Shown piece by piece: positions 38,645 to 48,197 of a DNA stretch of 64,000 nucleotides. Position numbers and translations under genes: made by a program. The stretch lies in assembly GCF_002896555.1 (NCBI RefSeq), contig NZ_MNLH01000003.1, positions 270,237 through 334,236 of the forward strand. Direction: 5' to 3'. A model generated the notes under the pieces. The model saw only the letters and a program-made list of their open reading frames with translations, ran no database searches and was not told the origin of the DNA. The stretch's first letter is position 1. Every line of letters begins with the position of its first letter. Origin of the DNA: Gardnerella coleohominis (GTDB lineage: Bacteria > Actinomycetota > Actinomycetes > Actinomycetales > Bifidobacteriaceae).

Positions 38645-40552
38645 ATGTGTGGCATTGTTGGATACGCAGGTTTTGGAAAAGTTTGTGCAAAACCTTTAGA
38701 AGTTTGTTTAGGCGGTTTAGAGCGTTTAGAGTATCGCGGATATGATTCTTCTGGAGTTGCGTTAGTTGCTCCAGGAATGGATTATGCTGACGTTCGTAAA
38801 AAAGCTGGTAGGCTTACTAATTTGCGTAACGATATAGCTAAAAATCCTATGCCTGATTCGAGTGCAGCTATCGGTCATACTCGTTGGGCTACGAATGGTG
38901 CTCCTTGCGATATTAACGCACATCCTCATACGAGTGCAGATCGTAAAATAGCGCTTATTCATAACGGTATTATTGAAAACGCACTTGTGTTAAAAGAGCA
39001 GCTTCATGAAGAAGGATACGAATTTTCTTCTCAAACAGATACTGAAGTTGCTGCAAAATTGCTTGGTAAAATCGCGAATGAAATTATAAATGAAACTGGC
39101 AATCCGGATTTATTTACTGCGATTCGTCGTACAGCAAAAATGCTTAAAGGAGCTTTCACACTATTAGCTGTTGATGTTCGTCAACCGGGTATCGTTGCTG
39201 CTGTTCGTCACGATTCGCCTTTGGTTGTAGGCCTTGGGAATGGTGAATATTTCCTTGGATCAGATGTTGCAGCTTTTGTTGCTTATACGGATCGAGTTTT
39301 GGAAGTCGGCCAAGATCAAGCTGTATGCGTTGGTAACATTGATGAATCTGGTAAGGCAAGTATTTTGCTTACTGATTTCAATGGCAATGAGGTTAAAAAT
39401 CCTACTTGTTTTACAGTTGATTGGGACGCGTCTGCAGTAGAAAAAGGCGGATGGGATTCCTTTATGGACAAGGAGATTCATGAAGATCCGCATGCTGTCG
39501 CGGATACTTTGCGCGGTCGCTTTGACACTAAGGGAAATATTGTTCTTGACGAAGTTCATATTGGTCAAGATGTTTTGCGTTCAATAGATAAAATTATTGT
39601 TGTTGCTTGTGGAACTGCAAGTTATGCTGGTTTAGTTGCAAAATATGCTATTGAGCATTGGGTTCGTGTACCTGTTGAAGTGGAATTAGCACATGAATTC
39701 AGATACAGAGATCCTATTTTAGATAATCGAACGCTTGTAGTAGCGATTTCGCAATCTGGCGAAACTATGGATACGCTTATGGCTTTGCGTCATGCTCGCG
39801 AGCAGGGTAGTCGTGTGCTTGCGATTTGCAATACTCAAGGTTCTAGTATTCCGCGCGAATCCGATGCTGTTCTTTATACGCATGCTGGTCCAGAAATAGC
39901 TGTTGCTTCTACAAAGGCGTTCGTAGCGCAAATCGTTGCAGCTTATATGTTGGGCTTGTATTTAGCGCAAGTAAAAGGCACAATGTATCGCGATGAAATT
40001 CAGCAAATCGTTTCTAAGCTTAAAGATATGCCGGATAAGATTCAAGAAGTTCTCGATACTCAAGCGGATGCTATTATGCAAGCTGCTAAACGTACAATAG
40101 GCGCAAAATCGTTCTTATTCTTAGGCAGACACGTTGGGTACCCTGTAGCTTTGGAAGGTGCTTTAAAGCTTAAAGAAATCGCATATACTTTTACAGAAGG
40201 TTTTGCTGCAGGCGAGCTTAAGCATGGTCCTATTGCATTAGTTGATGACGGCGAACCTGTTGTTGTAATAGTTCCATCTTCTCGAGGACGTGACGTTCTT
40301 CATTCTAAAGTCATTTCTGGCATTGAAGAAGTTAAAGCGCGTGGAGCTTTTACGATTGCAGTTGCTGAAGTTGGTGATGCTGATGCTGAACGTTACGCTG
40401 ATATTGTGTTCTGGCGTCCTAAATGTGCAACTTTGTTAAGTCCTTTAGTTGACGTAGTAGCATTGCAACTTTTCGCTATGGATATGGCTAAATTAAAGGG
40501 TTATGACGTTGATAAGCCACGTAATTTAGCTAAGTCTGTAACAGTTGAATAA
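38645..40552 (+). CDS. glmS: Glutamine-fructose-6-phosphate aminotransferase (isomerising)
   Basis: Makes glucosamine-6-phosphate from fructose-6-phosphate and Gln, the entry to UDP-GlcNAc. The N-terminal glutaminase begins MCGIVGYAG with the nucleophilic Cys2 and has RLEYRGYDSSG and HTRWATNG; two SIS isomerase domains follow (CGTASYAGL, SQSGETMDT, and the C-terminal KSVTVE). 635 residues, normal. Only 81 bases separate it from permease 2, too short for a glmS ribozyme. TAGAAT ends 8 bases before the ATG. Confidence 0.96.
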   Translation: MCGIVGYAGFGKVCAKPLEVCLGGLERLEYRGYDSSGVALVAPGMDYADVRKKAGRLTNLRNDIAKNPMPDSSAAIGHTRWATNGAPCDINAHPHTSADRKIALIHNGIIENALVLKEQLHEEGYEFSSQTDTEVAAKLLGKIANEIINETGNPDLFTAIRRTAKMLKGAFTLLAVDVRQPGIVAAVRHDSPLVVGLGNGEYFLGSDVAAFVAYTDRVLEVGQDQAVCVGNIDESGKASILLTDFNGNEVKNPTCFTVDWDASAVEKGGWDSFMDKEIHEDPHAVADTLRGRFDTKGNIVLDEVHIGQDVLRSIDKIIVVACGTASYAGLVAKYAIEHWVRVPVEVELAHEFRYRDPILDNRTLVVAISQSGETMDTLMALRHAREQGSRVLAICNTQGSSIPRESDAVLYTHAGPEIAVASTKAFVAQIVAAYMLGLYLAQVKGTMYRDEIQQIVSKLKDMPDKIQEVLDTQADAIMQAAKRTIGAKSFLFLGRHVGYPVALEGALKLKEIAYTFTEGFAAGELKHGPIALVDDGEPVVVIVPSSRGRDVLHSKVISGIEEVKARGAFTIAVAEVGDADAERYADIVFWRPKCATLLSPLVDVVALQLFAMDMAKLKGYDVDKPRNLAKSVTVE

Positions 40553-40577
40553 ATATTGAATAAATATTGAATAAATA
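40545..40577 (+). repeat. Three 11-bp tandem copies containing the glmS stop codon
   Basis: TTGAATAAATA occurs three times exactly; the first copy carries the TAA stop of glmS (40550-40552). Confidence 0.9.
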
Positions 40578-40592
40578 GTATTAGGCGATTGT

Positions 40593-42074
40593 ATGATTGC
40601 GTTTAAAAGCGGCGTTTTGAAGCGCGTTTCTTGGCTTAAGCGATTTTTGAGTGTGAAGAATTTTCGCATGCTCAAGATTGCTTCATGGCGTTTCTCTATG
40701 TCGCTTTTATGTATTATCTCCATAGTTTTTTCTTGTGCTTGCGGGCAAACGGATTCCAGAACGCATATTACTGTTTGGTCTTGGGAGCCTAGCATGAAAC
40801 GCTTGGCTGTTGAATTTGAAAAGTCAAATCCAGATATTCGAGTAACAGTTAAGGATACGAGCGGCTATAACGTTTTGAATAATGCGATTCAGGATGGCTA
40901 TGGTATGCCAGATGTTGCGCAGCTTGAATATCATGCTTTGCCGCAATACGCAGTTAGCGGTCAACTTTTAGACATTACGGATCGCGTGCGAGACATGAAA
41001 ACTTTTTACACGCCTGGCACTTGGTCGTCTGTTAAATTAGGGAATCGCGTTTATGGTTTGCCAATGGATTCAGGTCCTATGGCTTGGTTTTATAATGACG
41101 ATGTTTTTAAGCAGGCTGGGGTAGACGCGTCTAAAATCCACACTTGGGAAGATTACCGGCATGCTGCTCGAAAGTTGAAAGATATTGGCGTTTATATTGC
41201 AGCCGATTCCGGTGACGCTAGTTTTTATGATGCTATGATTTGGCTTGCTGGAGGTAAGCCTTATATAACTTCGAATGATGGCAAAACTGTGACTGTTCGT
41301 TTGCAAGAAGATAAAGCTACGAAGGAATTTACCGAGTTTTGGCAGTCTATGATTGATGAAGATTTGATTGAAACTAGGTTTAATACTTGGTCATCTGATT
41401 GGAAGTATGCGCTTGGATCCGGTAAAGTCGCTTCAGTTTTTTCAGGCGCTTGGATGCCATCGCTTCTATTAGCAAATGTTCCTGGTAATGCTGGATTATG
41501 GCGTGTTGCTAAAGTTCCAACTTTGCATGGCGAACGGAGCAATTCTGAAATGGGTGGATCTGCGTTAGCTGTATTGCAATCTAGCCGTAAGCCTGAGGCT
41601 GCTATGCGTTTTGTGGAATATGTATGCCATAATTCGCAAGGCATTCGTATGAGAGTTGATAGTGGAGCTTTTCCAGCGGATGTTGTTACGTTAAGAAATA
41701 AGTCATTTTTGAATAAGACAACAGTTCGCGATTCTAGAGGTATTGATATACCTTATTTTGGTGGTCAAAAGTTTAACCACGTTTTAGCAGATGCTGCAGA
41801 TTGTGTTAATACGGGGTACAAGTATCTGCCGTTTGAAGTGTATGCTCGTAGTGATTTTCGCTACACCGTTGGCAAAGCATATGATTGGAGCAGAAAATCG
41901 CGCGCTCGTTTACGCGTTCAAGCCATGATTGATGCTGGAATAACGCAGAATGACGGCAAGCAGTTGCGGCTTCCGGATGATCCAGGCGATCGTATTTCTT
42001 TGCAAGATGGACTTTCTTTATGGCGTAAAGATTTGCAAGAATACGGTTATAATCAAGGCTTTGTAGTTAAGTAA
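40593..42074 (+). CDS. Orphan extracellular solute-binding lipoprotein (sugar/polyol type)
   Basis: SBP_bac_1 family, the type 2 binding fold used by CUT1 sugar importers: THITVWSWEPSMKRLAVEFEKSNPDI, YGLPMDSGPMAWFYNDDVFKQAGV, DLIETRFNTWSSDWKYALGSGKVASVFSGAW. A lipoprotein signal ends at CAC (Cys about residue 50 from the first ATG). No permease or ATPase is adjacent, so it must work with proteins encoded elsewhere. Start uncertain: 40593 is the longest; 40668 (MLKIASWRF) would give a more normal signal peptide. Confidence 0.85.
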   Translation: MIAFKSGVLKRVSWLKRFLSVKNFRMLKIASWRFSMSLLCIISIVFSCACGQTDSRTHITVWSWEPSMKRLAVEFEKSNPDIRVTVKDTSGYNVLNNAIQDGYGMPDVAQLEYHALPQYAVSGQLLDITDRVRDMKTFYTPGTWSSVKLGNRVYGLPMDSGPMAWFYNDDVFKQAGVDASKIHTWEDYRHAARKLKDIGVYIAADSGDASFYDAMIWLAGGKPYITSNDGKTVTVRLQEDKATKEFTEFWQSMIDEDLIETRFNTWSSDWKYALGSGKVASVFSGAWMPSLLLANVPGNAGLWRVAKVPTLHGERSNSEMGGSALAVLQSSRKPEAAMRFVEYVCHNSQGIRMRVDSGAFPADVVTLRNKSFLNKTTVRDSRGIDIPYFGGQKFNHVLADAADCVNTGYKYLPFEVYARSDFRYTVGKAYDWSRKSRARLRVQAMIDAGITQNDGKQLRLPDDPGDRISLQDGLSLWRKDLQEYGYNQGFVVK

Positions 42075-42137
42075 ACTTCTGCTTTGTCAAACAAACTATA
42101 GGAATAGAACTATAGAGATAGAACTATAGAAGTAGCA

Positions 42138-42911
42138 CTATTTTGAGCTAGTGTTGCGATTATAAATTGCTGCCATTCCTTTGAAAATCAAGTTTGGATC
42201 GTAATAGTCTATCGCTTTTACGTCTTTTTCAAAAAGACTACCTAATCCGCCTGTGGCAATTACTTTAAACGGCTCATTGATTTCAGTCTTAAACTGTTCG
42301 ATTGTGCGTTCAATTCCGCCTAAGAAGCTGTAGTACAAGCCTGCTTGCATAGCAGTACGAGTTGATTTCGCTAGAACTGATTCTGGTCGGGATATTTCTA
42401 CTTCAGGAAGCTGCGCTGTGTTATCCCATAAAGCTGCTGCGGCCGTGCGGATTCCTGTGCAAATAAGTCCGCAAGTAATAGCGTTATATTCGTCTACGTA
42501 ATTGTAAGTAGTTGCTGTACCAAAGTCGATTACTAAAGCAGGGCCGCCGTATTGTGTTATTGCACCAACGCAATCTGCTAAGCAGTCAGCGCCAAGAGTT
42601 TTAGGCTCATCTATGCGAATATTCATACCGGTTTTTACGCCTGGGCCTACAATCATTGGGTCAATATGAATGAATTTAATAATACTCGATCTAAATGAGT
42701 GCATTACTTTTGGAACAACAGATGCAACTATCACGTCATCCACATCTTTAAGACTATATCCGCTTAAATGAAGGAATTGCATAATCATGATGCCATACTC
42801 ATCAGAAGTTTGACTTGCTTTAGTTGTCATTCGATATGTGCCTACTATGCGATTTCCTTCTAAAAATCCGAGCACAATATTCGTATTTCCGATGTCAACT
42901 GCTAATAGCAT
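42138..42911 (-). CDS. coaX: Pantothenate kinase, type III
   Basis: Phosphorylates pantothenate in the first step of coenzyme A synthesis; the type III form is not inhibited by CoA. ASKHA fold: phosphate loop DIGNTNIVLGF, GADCLADCVGA, the nucleotide site VIDFGTATTYN and ATGGLG near the C-terminus. 257 residues. The frame opens at 42917, but GGAG stands directly against that ATG and 6 bases before the ATG at 42911, so 42911 is chosen. CoaE, the last enzyme of the pathway, is also in this window at 57 kb. Confidence 0.93.
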   Translation of the reverse strand: MLLAVDIGNTNIVLGFLEGNRIVGTYRMTTKASQTSDEYGIMIMQFLHLSGYSLKDVDDVIVASVVPKVMHSFRSSIIKFIHIDPMIVGPGVKTGMNIRIDEPKTLGADCLADCVGAITQYGGPALVIDFGTATTYNYVDEYNAITCGLICTGIRTAAAALWDNTAQLPEVEISRPESVLAKSTRTAMQAGLYYSFLGGIERTIEQFKTEINEPFKVIATGGLGSLFEKDVKAIDYYDPNLIFKGMAAIYNRNTSSK

Positions 42912-42963
42912 GTGCATCTCCTTAGGCTGTTAGTGGATTTATTTGTATTAGTATACTTCAGAG

Positions 42964-44202
42964 TTATTCATTATTATCTGTTACAGCGTCGTATTTTAGG
43001 GGGAGCGTGATTTCAAAATTAGGTCCGCGCCTATCGTCAACTACTTTTACGGTACCATGATGAAGCCCTGCTGCCCAGCGTGCAATAGACAATCCGAGTC
43101 CAGTTCCACCTGATTCAGTTCCAATTCCTTGGTTTCCTTTAACGAATCTACGGAAGATTTCCGAGCGTTCTTCTTCTGGAATCTGCTTTCCGAAGTTAAT
43201 AACATTGCTTGTGAGCATATTATTTTCCAAATCTGCATAAGCTGTTATAAGAACTTTAGTGTTGTCTGGAGAATGTTTAAGAGCGTTAGAAATTATATTT
43301 GTGAATAATTGAGATAGTCGATTTTTATCTCCTGTGATTTGTATATTATCGCTAATTTTAACGTCAATATGATGATTATGTCCTCCGTCGGCTATTTCTA
43401 AAGGTTCGACTATTGAGTCTATAAATTCATAAAAGTCAAAAGATGTTATATTAAGATTTTCTGCTCCGGCTTCAACTCGAGATAAATCTAATAGGAAAGT
43501 AATAAGATCTGCAAGGCGATGTGTTTGGTTTAATATGGCTTCCATATTTGCAGGCGTTGGCTCTACAACTCCATCTGCAAGATTTTCTAACATTGCTTGT
43601 AATGCGGAAACAGGCGTTCTAAGTTCATGGCTTACGTTCGCAATTAAATCGCTTCGCATTTGATCAACATGCTCTAGCTCTTCAGCCATTTCATTAAAAG
43701 CTAAAGTTAGTTTTCCTACTTCATCTCTGCGATTTTCTATTGCAACTCGTACGGAATAATCACCTTCTGCCATTGCTTCAGACGCGTCTCTCATTTGACG
43801 CAATGGTGCAGTTAATCCGCGTGAAAACGCATAGGTTATGCCTAATGCGACAGCTAATGTGATCGGCATTGCAATCCATCCGCTTAATCCTACTTTTAGA
43901 AGGAACCATGCCATTACGAATGCTATTGCTGTTGCAAAAACTATTATTGCGGATAATTCGCTTTTTAGGGATGTAAATATAGATGGGAAAAATCCCGTTG
44001 ATTGTTGAGAAATATTGTGTTTTTTAAGTTTTTTATAGTGTGATACGCGATTTGCAAAGCGACTTTTAGAAGATTCTTTATTTAATTCGGCATGCTTATT
44101 TTCTTCTGCGGATTCGGCATGCTTGTCTGATTCAGCGCGTTCAGCTTTAGAATTTGAAGGTGAGCTGATTGAAGATTTTAATATAGATGTTGATTCTTTC
44201 AT
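42964..44202 (-). CDS. Sensor histidine kinase
   Basis: 412 residues. An unusual cytoplasmic N-terminal tail (about 70 residues, Ser/Glu/His/Lys-rich with repeated AES.KHAE) precedes two membrane segments with almost no extracellular loop (about residues 77-130), then HAMP, HisKA with the phospho-accepting His in LIANVSHELRTPVSAL, and HATPase_c (N box LFTNIISNALKHSPDN, G box GGTGLGLSIARW). The missing sensor loop suggests an intramembrane-sensing kinase, as with BceS/LiaS-type proteins that detect envelope stress; this is inference. Partner is the response regulator just upstream on the same strand. Confidence 0.92.
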   Translation of the reverse strand: MKESTSILKSSISSPSNSKAERAESDKHAESAEENKHAELNKESSKSRFANRVSHYKKLKKHNISQQSTGFFPSIFTSLKSELSAIIVFATAIAFVMAWFLLKVGLSGWIAMPITLAVALGITYAFSRGLTAPLRQMRDASEAMAEGDYSVRVAIENRRDEVGKLTLAFNEMAEELEHVDQMRSDLIANVSHELRTPVSALQAMLENLADGVVEPTPANMEAILNQTHRLADLITFLLDLSRVEAGAENLNITSFDFYEFIDSIVEPLEIADGGHNHHIDVKISDNIQITGDKNRLSQLFTNIISNALKHSPDNTKVLITAYADLENNMLTSNVINFGKQIPEEERSEIFRRFVKGNQGIGTESGGTGLGLSIARWAAGLHHGTVKVVDDRRGPNFEITLPLKYDAVTDNNE

Positions 44203-44242
44203 ATTTTAAAAACATTCTTAAATAAGATGTTAATAGTATTAC

Positions 44243-45007
44243 TTAATCAGAATTTTTATCAGTTGAGTAATTATTTTCTAAATCAGATTCGTTCATAGGC
44301 GGTTCAAAAGCATAACCAATTCCATGCACTGTTCTAATTAAAGAAGAACCAATTTTATGCCTTAAAGATTTGATATGTGAATCAACAGTTCGAGTTCCAG
44401 AAGCGTCAGGCCAATCCCATACTTCTTCTAGTAACTTTTCGCGTTTAAAAACTGTATGAGGTTTGCGAGCTAAGGTTGCTAGCAAATCAAATTCTGTAGG
44501 AGTAAAGTGAATTTCTTCGTCGCCGCGTGTAACAACGCGCTGTTGAGGTTTAATCACCAAATCACCGAATACTATGGCTCGTTCATTTTCCATCGCTTTA
44601 GCTATTTGCGTAGCACGTTCAACGCGTCTCAAAAGCGCGGCGCAACGAGCAATAAGCTCTCTAGGGGAAAATGGTTTAGTCATGTAATCGTCAGCCCCAG
44701 CGCTTAAGCCAGTAATTTTATCTGACTCTGCATCTCTAGCTGTTAGCATAAGAATTGGCACAGGGCGCTTAGACACAATCCTCTTAGTAGCTTCAACGCC
44801 ATCCATAATTGGAAGCATTATGTCCATGATAATTAAATCTGGCTGCAACTGTTCTGCTACTTTAACAGCAGACGCTCCATCAGATACAACTCGAGCTCTC
44901 CATCCTTGTGCAGCTATACGCTGTGCAATTGCAGTTGCAAGATCTGGTTCGTCTTCAACCACAAGGATTGTTCGTGGAACTCCGTTGCCTGATGGAGCGT
45001 TAATCAT
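44243..45007 (-). CDS. OmpR/PhoB-family response regulator
   Basis: Receiver domain with acidic pocket VVEDEPD, phospho-acceptor Asp62 in LIIMDIMLPIMDG and the switch Lys in YMTKPFSPRE; C-terminal winged helix (FTPTEFDLLATLARKPHTVFKREKLLEEVW...VDSHIKSLRHKIG). 254 residues. It lies 40 bases before the kinase gene and 14 bases after glgB on the minus strand, so glgB, regulator and kinase may be co-transcribed. Confidence 0.94.
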   Translation of the reverse strand: MINAPSGNGVPRTILVVEDEPDLATAIAQRIAAQGWRARVVSDGASAVKVAEQLQPDLIIMDIMLPIMDGVEATKRIVSKRPVPILMLTARDAESDKITGLSAGADDYMTKPFSPRELIARCAALLRRVERATQIAKAMENERAIVFGDLVIKPQQRVVTRGDEEIHFTPTEFDLLATLARKPHTVFKREKLLEEVWDWPDASGTRTVDSHIKSLRHKIGSSLIRTVHGIGYAFEPPMNESDLENNYSTDKNSD

Positions 45008-45021
45008 TACAATAAAACCTT

Positions 45022-47304
45022 TCAGTCTTTCACAGGCTTAAGGAACACGGCACCCAATGCTGGTACAGTAATTCTTGCAGAATACGGACGAGAATGATAC
45101 TCTTCAGCAGCTGCAGTAAATGTACCATTGTGAATATCCGATCCGCAATACTTAGCATCATCGGTTGTGAGAATCTCTTGCCACTTTCCTCCTTGAGGAA
45201 GTGCAACTTGATAATTCTGCCAAGCCTGACCTGAGAAGTTGACTACGACAACAATCAAATCGCCGTCATCGCCAATTCGCATGTAGCTCAAAGTATTGTG
45301 ATCGCCATCATCGCTTGTAAGCCACTGGAATCCATCTGGAGTGAAATCTTGGCTCCAGAAAGCCCTAGAACTCTTATAAAGAGTATTCAAATCAGCTACA
45401 AGCTTTTGTACACCTTGATGGAATGGCCATTGCAGCTCGTTCCAGTTGAGTGAAGCGTTGAAATTCCATTCGCTTGATTGGCCAATTTCTCCACCCATGA
45501 AGAGCAAGTTCTTACCTGGGTGAGACCACTGGTAAGCAAGCAGTGCACGCAATCCTGCAAACTGTTGCCATTCATCTCCAGGCATCTTACCTAACAAAGA
45601 ACCCTTGCCGTACACAACTTCATCGTGGCTTAATGGCAAAACGTAATGCTCGGAATAGGCATAAACCATTGAGAATGTAATCTCGTTATGATGCCAACGA
45701 CGATTAATTGGTTCCTCTTTAAGGTATTGCAAAGTATCATGCATCCAGCCCATATTCCACTTCAAGCCGAAGCCTAAGCCGCCCATATCGGTTGGAGCAG
45801 TTACGCCTTGATAAGCAGTGGATTCCTCAGCAATCATCATGATGCCAGGATTATTCTTGTATGCAGTTGCGTTTGCTTCCTTAATGAAGTCAATTGCCTC
45901 AAGATTTTCGCGGCCACCATAAATATTTGGTCTCCACTGTCCTGCTTCACGGCTGTAATCCAAGTAAAGCATTGAGGATACTGCGTCAACACGCAATGCA
46001 TCAACATGGTATTCGTCAAGCCAGAAGCATGCATTAGCAACGAGGAAGTTGCGAACTTCATGACGTCCGAAGTTGAAGATGTAAGTACCCCAATCAGGAT
46101 GCTCTCCGCGCATAGGATCAGGATCTTCATACAAAGCTGTACCGTCAAAGCGACCGAGTGCAAAATCATCCTTAGGGAAGTGTGCAGGAACCCAGTCCAT
46201 AATCACACCGATACCAGCCTTATGGAGCTTGTTAACCAAGTACTTAAAGTCGTCAGGGGAGCCCAAGCGAGAATCAACTGCGTAATAACCAGTTACCTGA
46301 TATCCCCAAGAACCTGAGTATGGATACTGTGTAAGAGGCATAAACTCAACATGAGTGAAGCCTTCTTTTTCTACATAGTCAACAAGCTTATCTGCTAATT
46401 CGCGATAATTAGTTAAATCACGATTCCAGCTATTTGCTTGTACTTCGTAGATGCTGATAGGGCCATCGTGTGCATTGGTCTTAGCGCGGTTATCAAGCCA
46501 TTCGCTATCATGCCACTTGAATTCAGAATCGACAACAACAGAACCTGTGTTTGGTGGAACCTCATGCGAGCGCTCCATAGGATCTGCTTTCATAATCCAT
46601 GCGCCGGATTGTGTGAGGATCTCGAACTTATAAACTTCTCCTGCAACAATTCCAGGGATGAAAAGCTCCCAGATTCCAGAAGAACCCAATGAGCGCATGG
46701 CGTGACGACGTCCATTCCAGTAATTGAAATTACCTACTACTCGTACAGCACGTGCATTAGGTGCCCACACTGAGAACGCAGTACCTGTAATCTTCTTGAC
46801 CATTTTGCCGGTTTCTGGAGAAACAAGTCCCCATGAATCGGTTATCGTCTTTACGTGTGCACCAAGTGCTTCCCACAAACGCTCATGACGGCCTTCGCCG
46901 AACAAATACATATCTAACTCGCCAACTTGCGGTAGATAACGGTATGGATCGTCATCGACTGACTCAGTGCCGTCTATTTCAACAGTACGTACGCGATAAC
47001 TTGGTACTGACCACTCTTTAGAACGAGCGTGCTTGGTTGCAGGAATAACAGCGGTGAAAATACCATTATATTCGTGCTTAGCCTCGTACTCTCCAGACTT
47101 GGTAAGAATTACTACTTTCTTGGCCATTGGACGTAAAACGCGTACCGTGGCAGTTCCGGCTCCTTCGCCTGTTCCAAGATGTCCGCCAAGGACCTCATGT
47201 GGATTGTAATACTCTGCGTTGCTGACCGCAGCTAATACGTCCTGTCGGACTTCAACTGCGACTGCATCTTCATTGATGGTAGAAACTGTACTCATGCTCT
47301 CCAT
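45022..47304 (-). CDS. glgB: 1,4-alpha-glucan branching enzyme
   Basis: Forms the alpha-1,6 branches of glycogen. Domain order: an N-terminal beta domain (CBM48-like, HEVLGGHLG), a second CBM48 ([22 protein letters not shown]), the GH13 barrel with nucleophile Asp in [16 protein letters not shown], acid/base Glu in MIAEEST and [14 protein letters not shown], and a C-terminal beta domain. About 760 residues, full length with both N-terminal modules. Three ATGs lie within 25 bases (47319, 47304, 47295); 47304 is given, and 47295 ([10 protein letters not shown]) is nearly as likely. Confidence 0.94.
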   Translation of the reverse strand: MESMSTVSTINEDAVAVEVRQDVLAAVSNAEYYNPHEVLGGHLGTGEGAGTATVRVLRPMAKKVVILTKSGEYEAKHEYNGIFTAVIPATKHARSKEWSVPSYRVRTVEIDGTESVDDDPYRYLPQVGELDMYLFGEGRHERLWEALGAHVKTITDSWGLVSPETGKMVKKITGTAFSVWAPNARAVRVVGNFNYWNGRRHAMRSLGSSGIWELFIPGIVAGEVYKFEILTQSGAWIMKADPMERSHEVPPNTGSVVVDSEFKWHDSEWLDNRAKTNAHDGPISIYEVQANSWNRDLTNYRELADKLVDYVEKEGFTHVEFMPLTQYPYSGSWGYQVTGYYAVDSRLGSPDDFKYLVNKLHKAGIGVIMDWVPAHFPKDDFALGRFDGTALYEDPDPMRGEHPDWGTYIFNFGRHEVRNFLVANACFWLDEYHVDALRVDAVSSMLYLDYSREAGQWRPNIYGGRENLEAIDFIKEANATAYKNNPGIMMIAEESTAYQGVTAPTDMGGLGFGLKWNMGWMHDTLQYLKEEPINRRWHHNEITFSMVYAYSEHYVLPLSHDEVVYGKGSLLGKMPGDEWQQFAGLRALLAYQWSHPGKNLLFMGGEIGQSSEWNFNASLNWNELQWPFHQGVQKLVADLNTLYKSSRAFWSQDFTPDGFQWLTSDDGDHNTLSYMRIGDDGDLIVVVVNFSGQAWQNYQVALPQGGKWQEILTTDDAKYCGSDIHNGTFTAAAEEYHSRPYSARITVPALGAVFLKPVKD

Positions 47305-47400
47305 AATACATGCTTTCATGTATGAAGTCGCGTGTGTTTCGAGAAGTTATTAAAAAATATTAATTTTTTTCCTCAAGTCGTTAGCTTATGAGAAACTTTT

Positions 47401-48027
47401 ATGAGTTTTTCTGTGCGTACGGAGGGTTCTGTGGAATATCAAGTCGGCGATATGGTCGTCTATCCTCGTCATGGTGCTGCTAGAGTCGAGGAAATCAGTG
47501 AGCGAACAGTAAAGGGTGTTACTCGACAATATTTGCGCCTTGTTGTTCTTTCATCAGACGGTCTGGAAATTAATGTTCCTGTTGACAGTGTCAAAAAAGT
47601 CGGCGTTAGAGATATTGTCGGCGCTAAAGAAGTAGCGAAAGTATTTGAGATTTTACGTACACCAATTATCGAAAAAGAGATGAATTGGTCTCGTCGTTAT
47701 AAGCTTAACGTTGAAAAGATTGCTACTGGCGATGTTAATAAAATTGCAGAAGTAGTTCGCGATTTATCTCAAAGAGATGTGGATGAGCATGGCTTATCTG
47801 CAGGCGAAAAACGTATGCTTGCACGCGCTCGCAGTATTTTAATTTCAGAAATTGCTTTGTCTGAAAAGATTGATGAGCAGGAAGCTGAGCGTTTGTTAAA
47901 TGTGAATCTCGGTTATGAGCATCCTCAAGATGGAGATGAGAATCATCATACTTCATTCCCTGAGGAACCTGCTTCTGAAACTTTAGCTTTGTTGGCTAGT
48001 AGTTCTCGTAAGTCTCGCAAAAAGTGA
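47401..48027 (+). CDS. carD: CarD-family RNA polymerase-binding transcription regulator
   Basis: Binds the RNA polymerase beta subunit and stabilises open promoter complexes, mainly at rRNA and housekeeping promoters in actinobacteria. The N-terminal Tudor-like RID domain starts VEYQVGDMVVYPRHGAARVEEI, and a helical DNA-binding domain with the conserved W (EMNWSRRYKLN) follows. 208 residues, longer than the 162-residue mycobacterial protein by a Ser/Glu/His-rich C-terminal tail. Divergent from glgB. Confidence 0.93.
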   Translation: MSFSVRTEGSVEYQVGDMVVYPRHGAARVEEISERTVKGVTRQYLRLVVLSSDGLEINVPVDSVKKVGVRDIVGAKEVAKVFEILRTPIIEKEMNWSRRYKLNVEKIATGDVNKIAEVVRDLSQRDVDEHGLSAGEKRMLARARSILISEIALSEKIDEQEAERLLNVNLGYEHPQDGDENHHTSFPEEPASETLALLASSSRKSRKK

Positions 48028-48107
48028 GTTAAAGTTTAGTTATTATAAGACTTTATAAATCTTTATAACGCTATATAAATCCTTATAAAAATAAAACTTT
48101 ATAGAAT

Positions 48108-48153
48108 AAGCCTTGTCTAAAACTTTTGATTTCAGACAAGGCTTTGTTTTTTT
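48108..48153 (+). terminator. Terminator after carD
   Basis: 11-bp perfect stem AAGCCTTGTCT (48108-48118) with AGACAAGGCTT (48134-48144), then a run of T's. The sequence before it holds four imperfect copies of an ACTTTATAAATC-type unit. Confidence 0.9.
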
Positions 48154-48197
48154 GAATTTTGTTGTTTTGCAGTATCTGTTTTACAGGATTACTTTTA

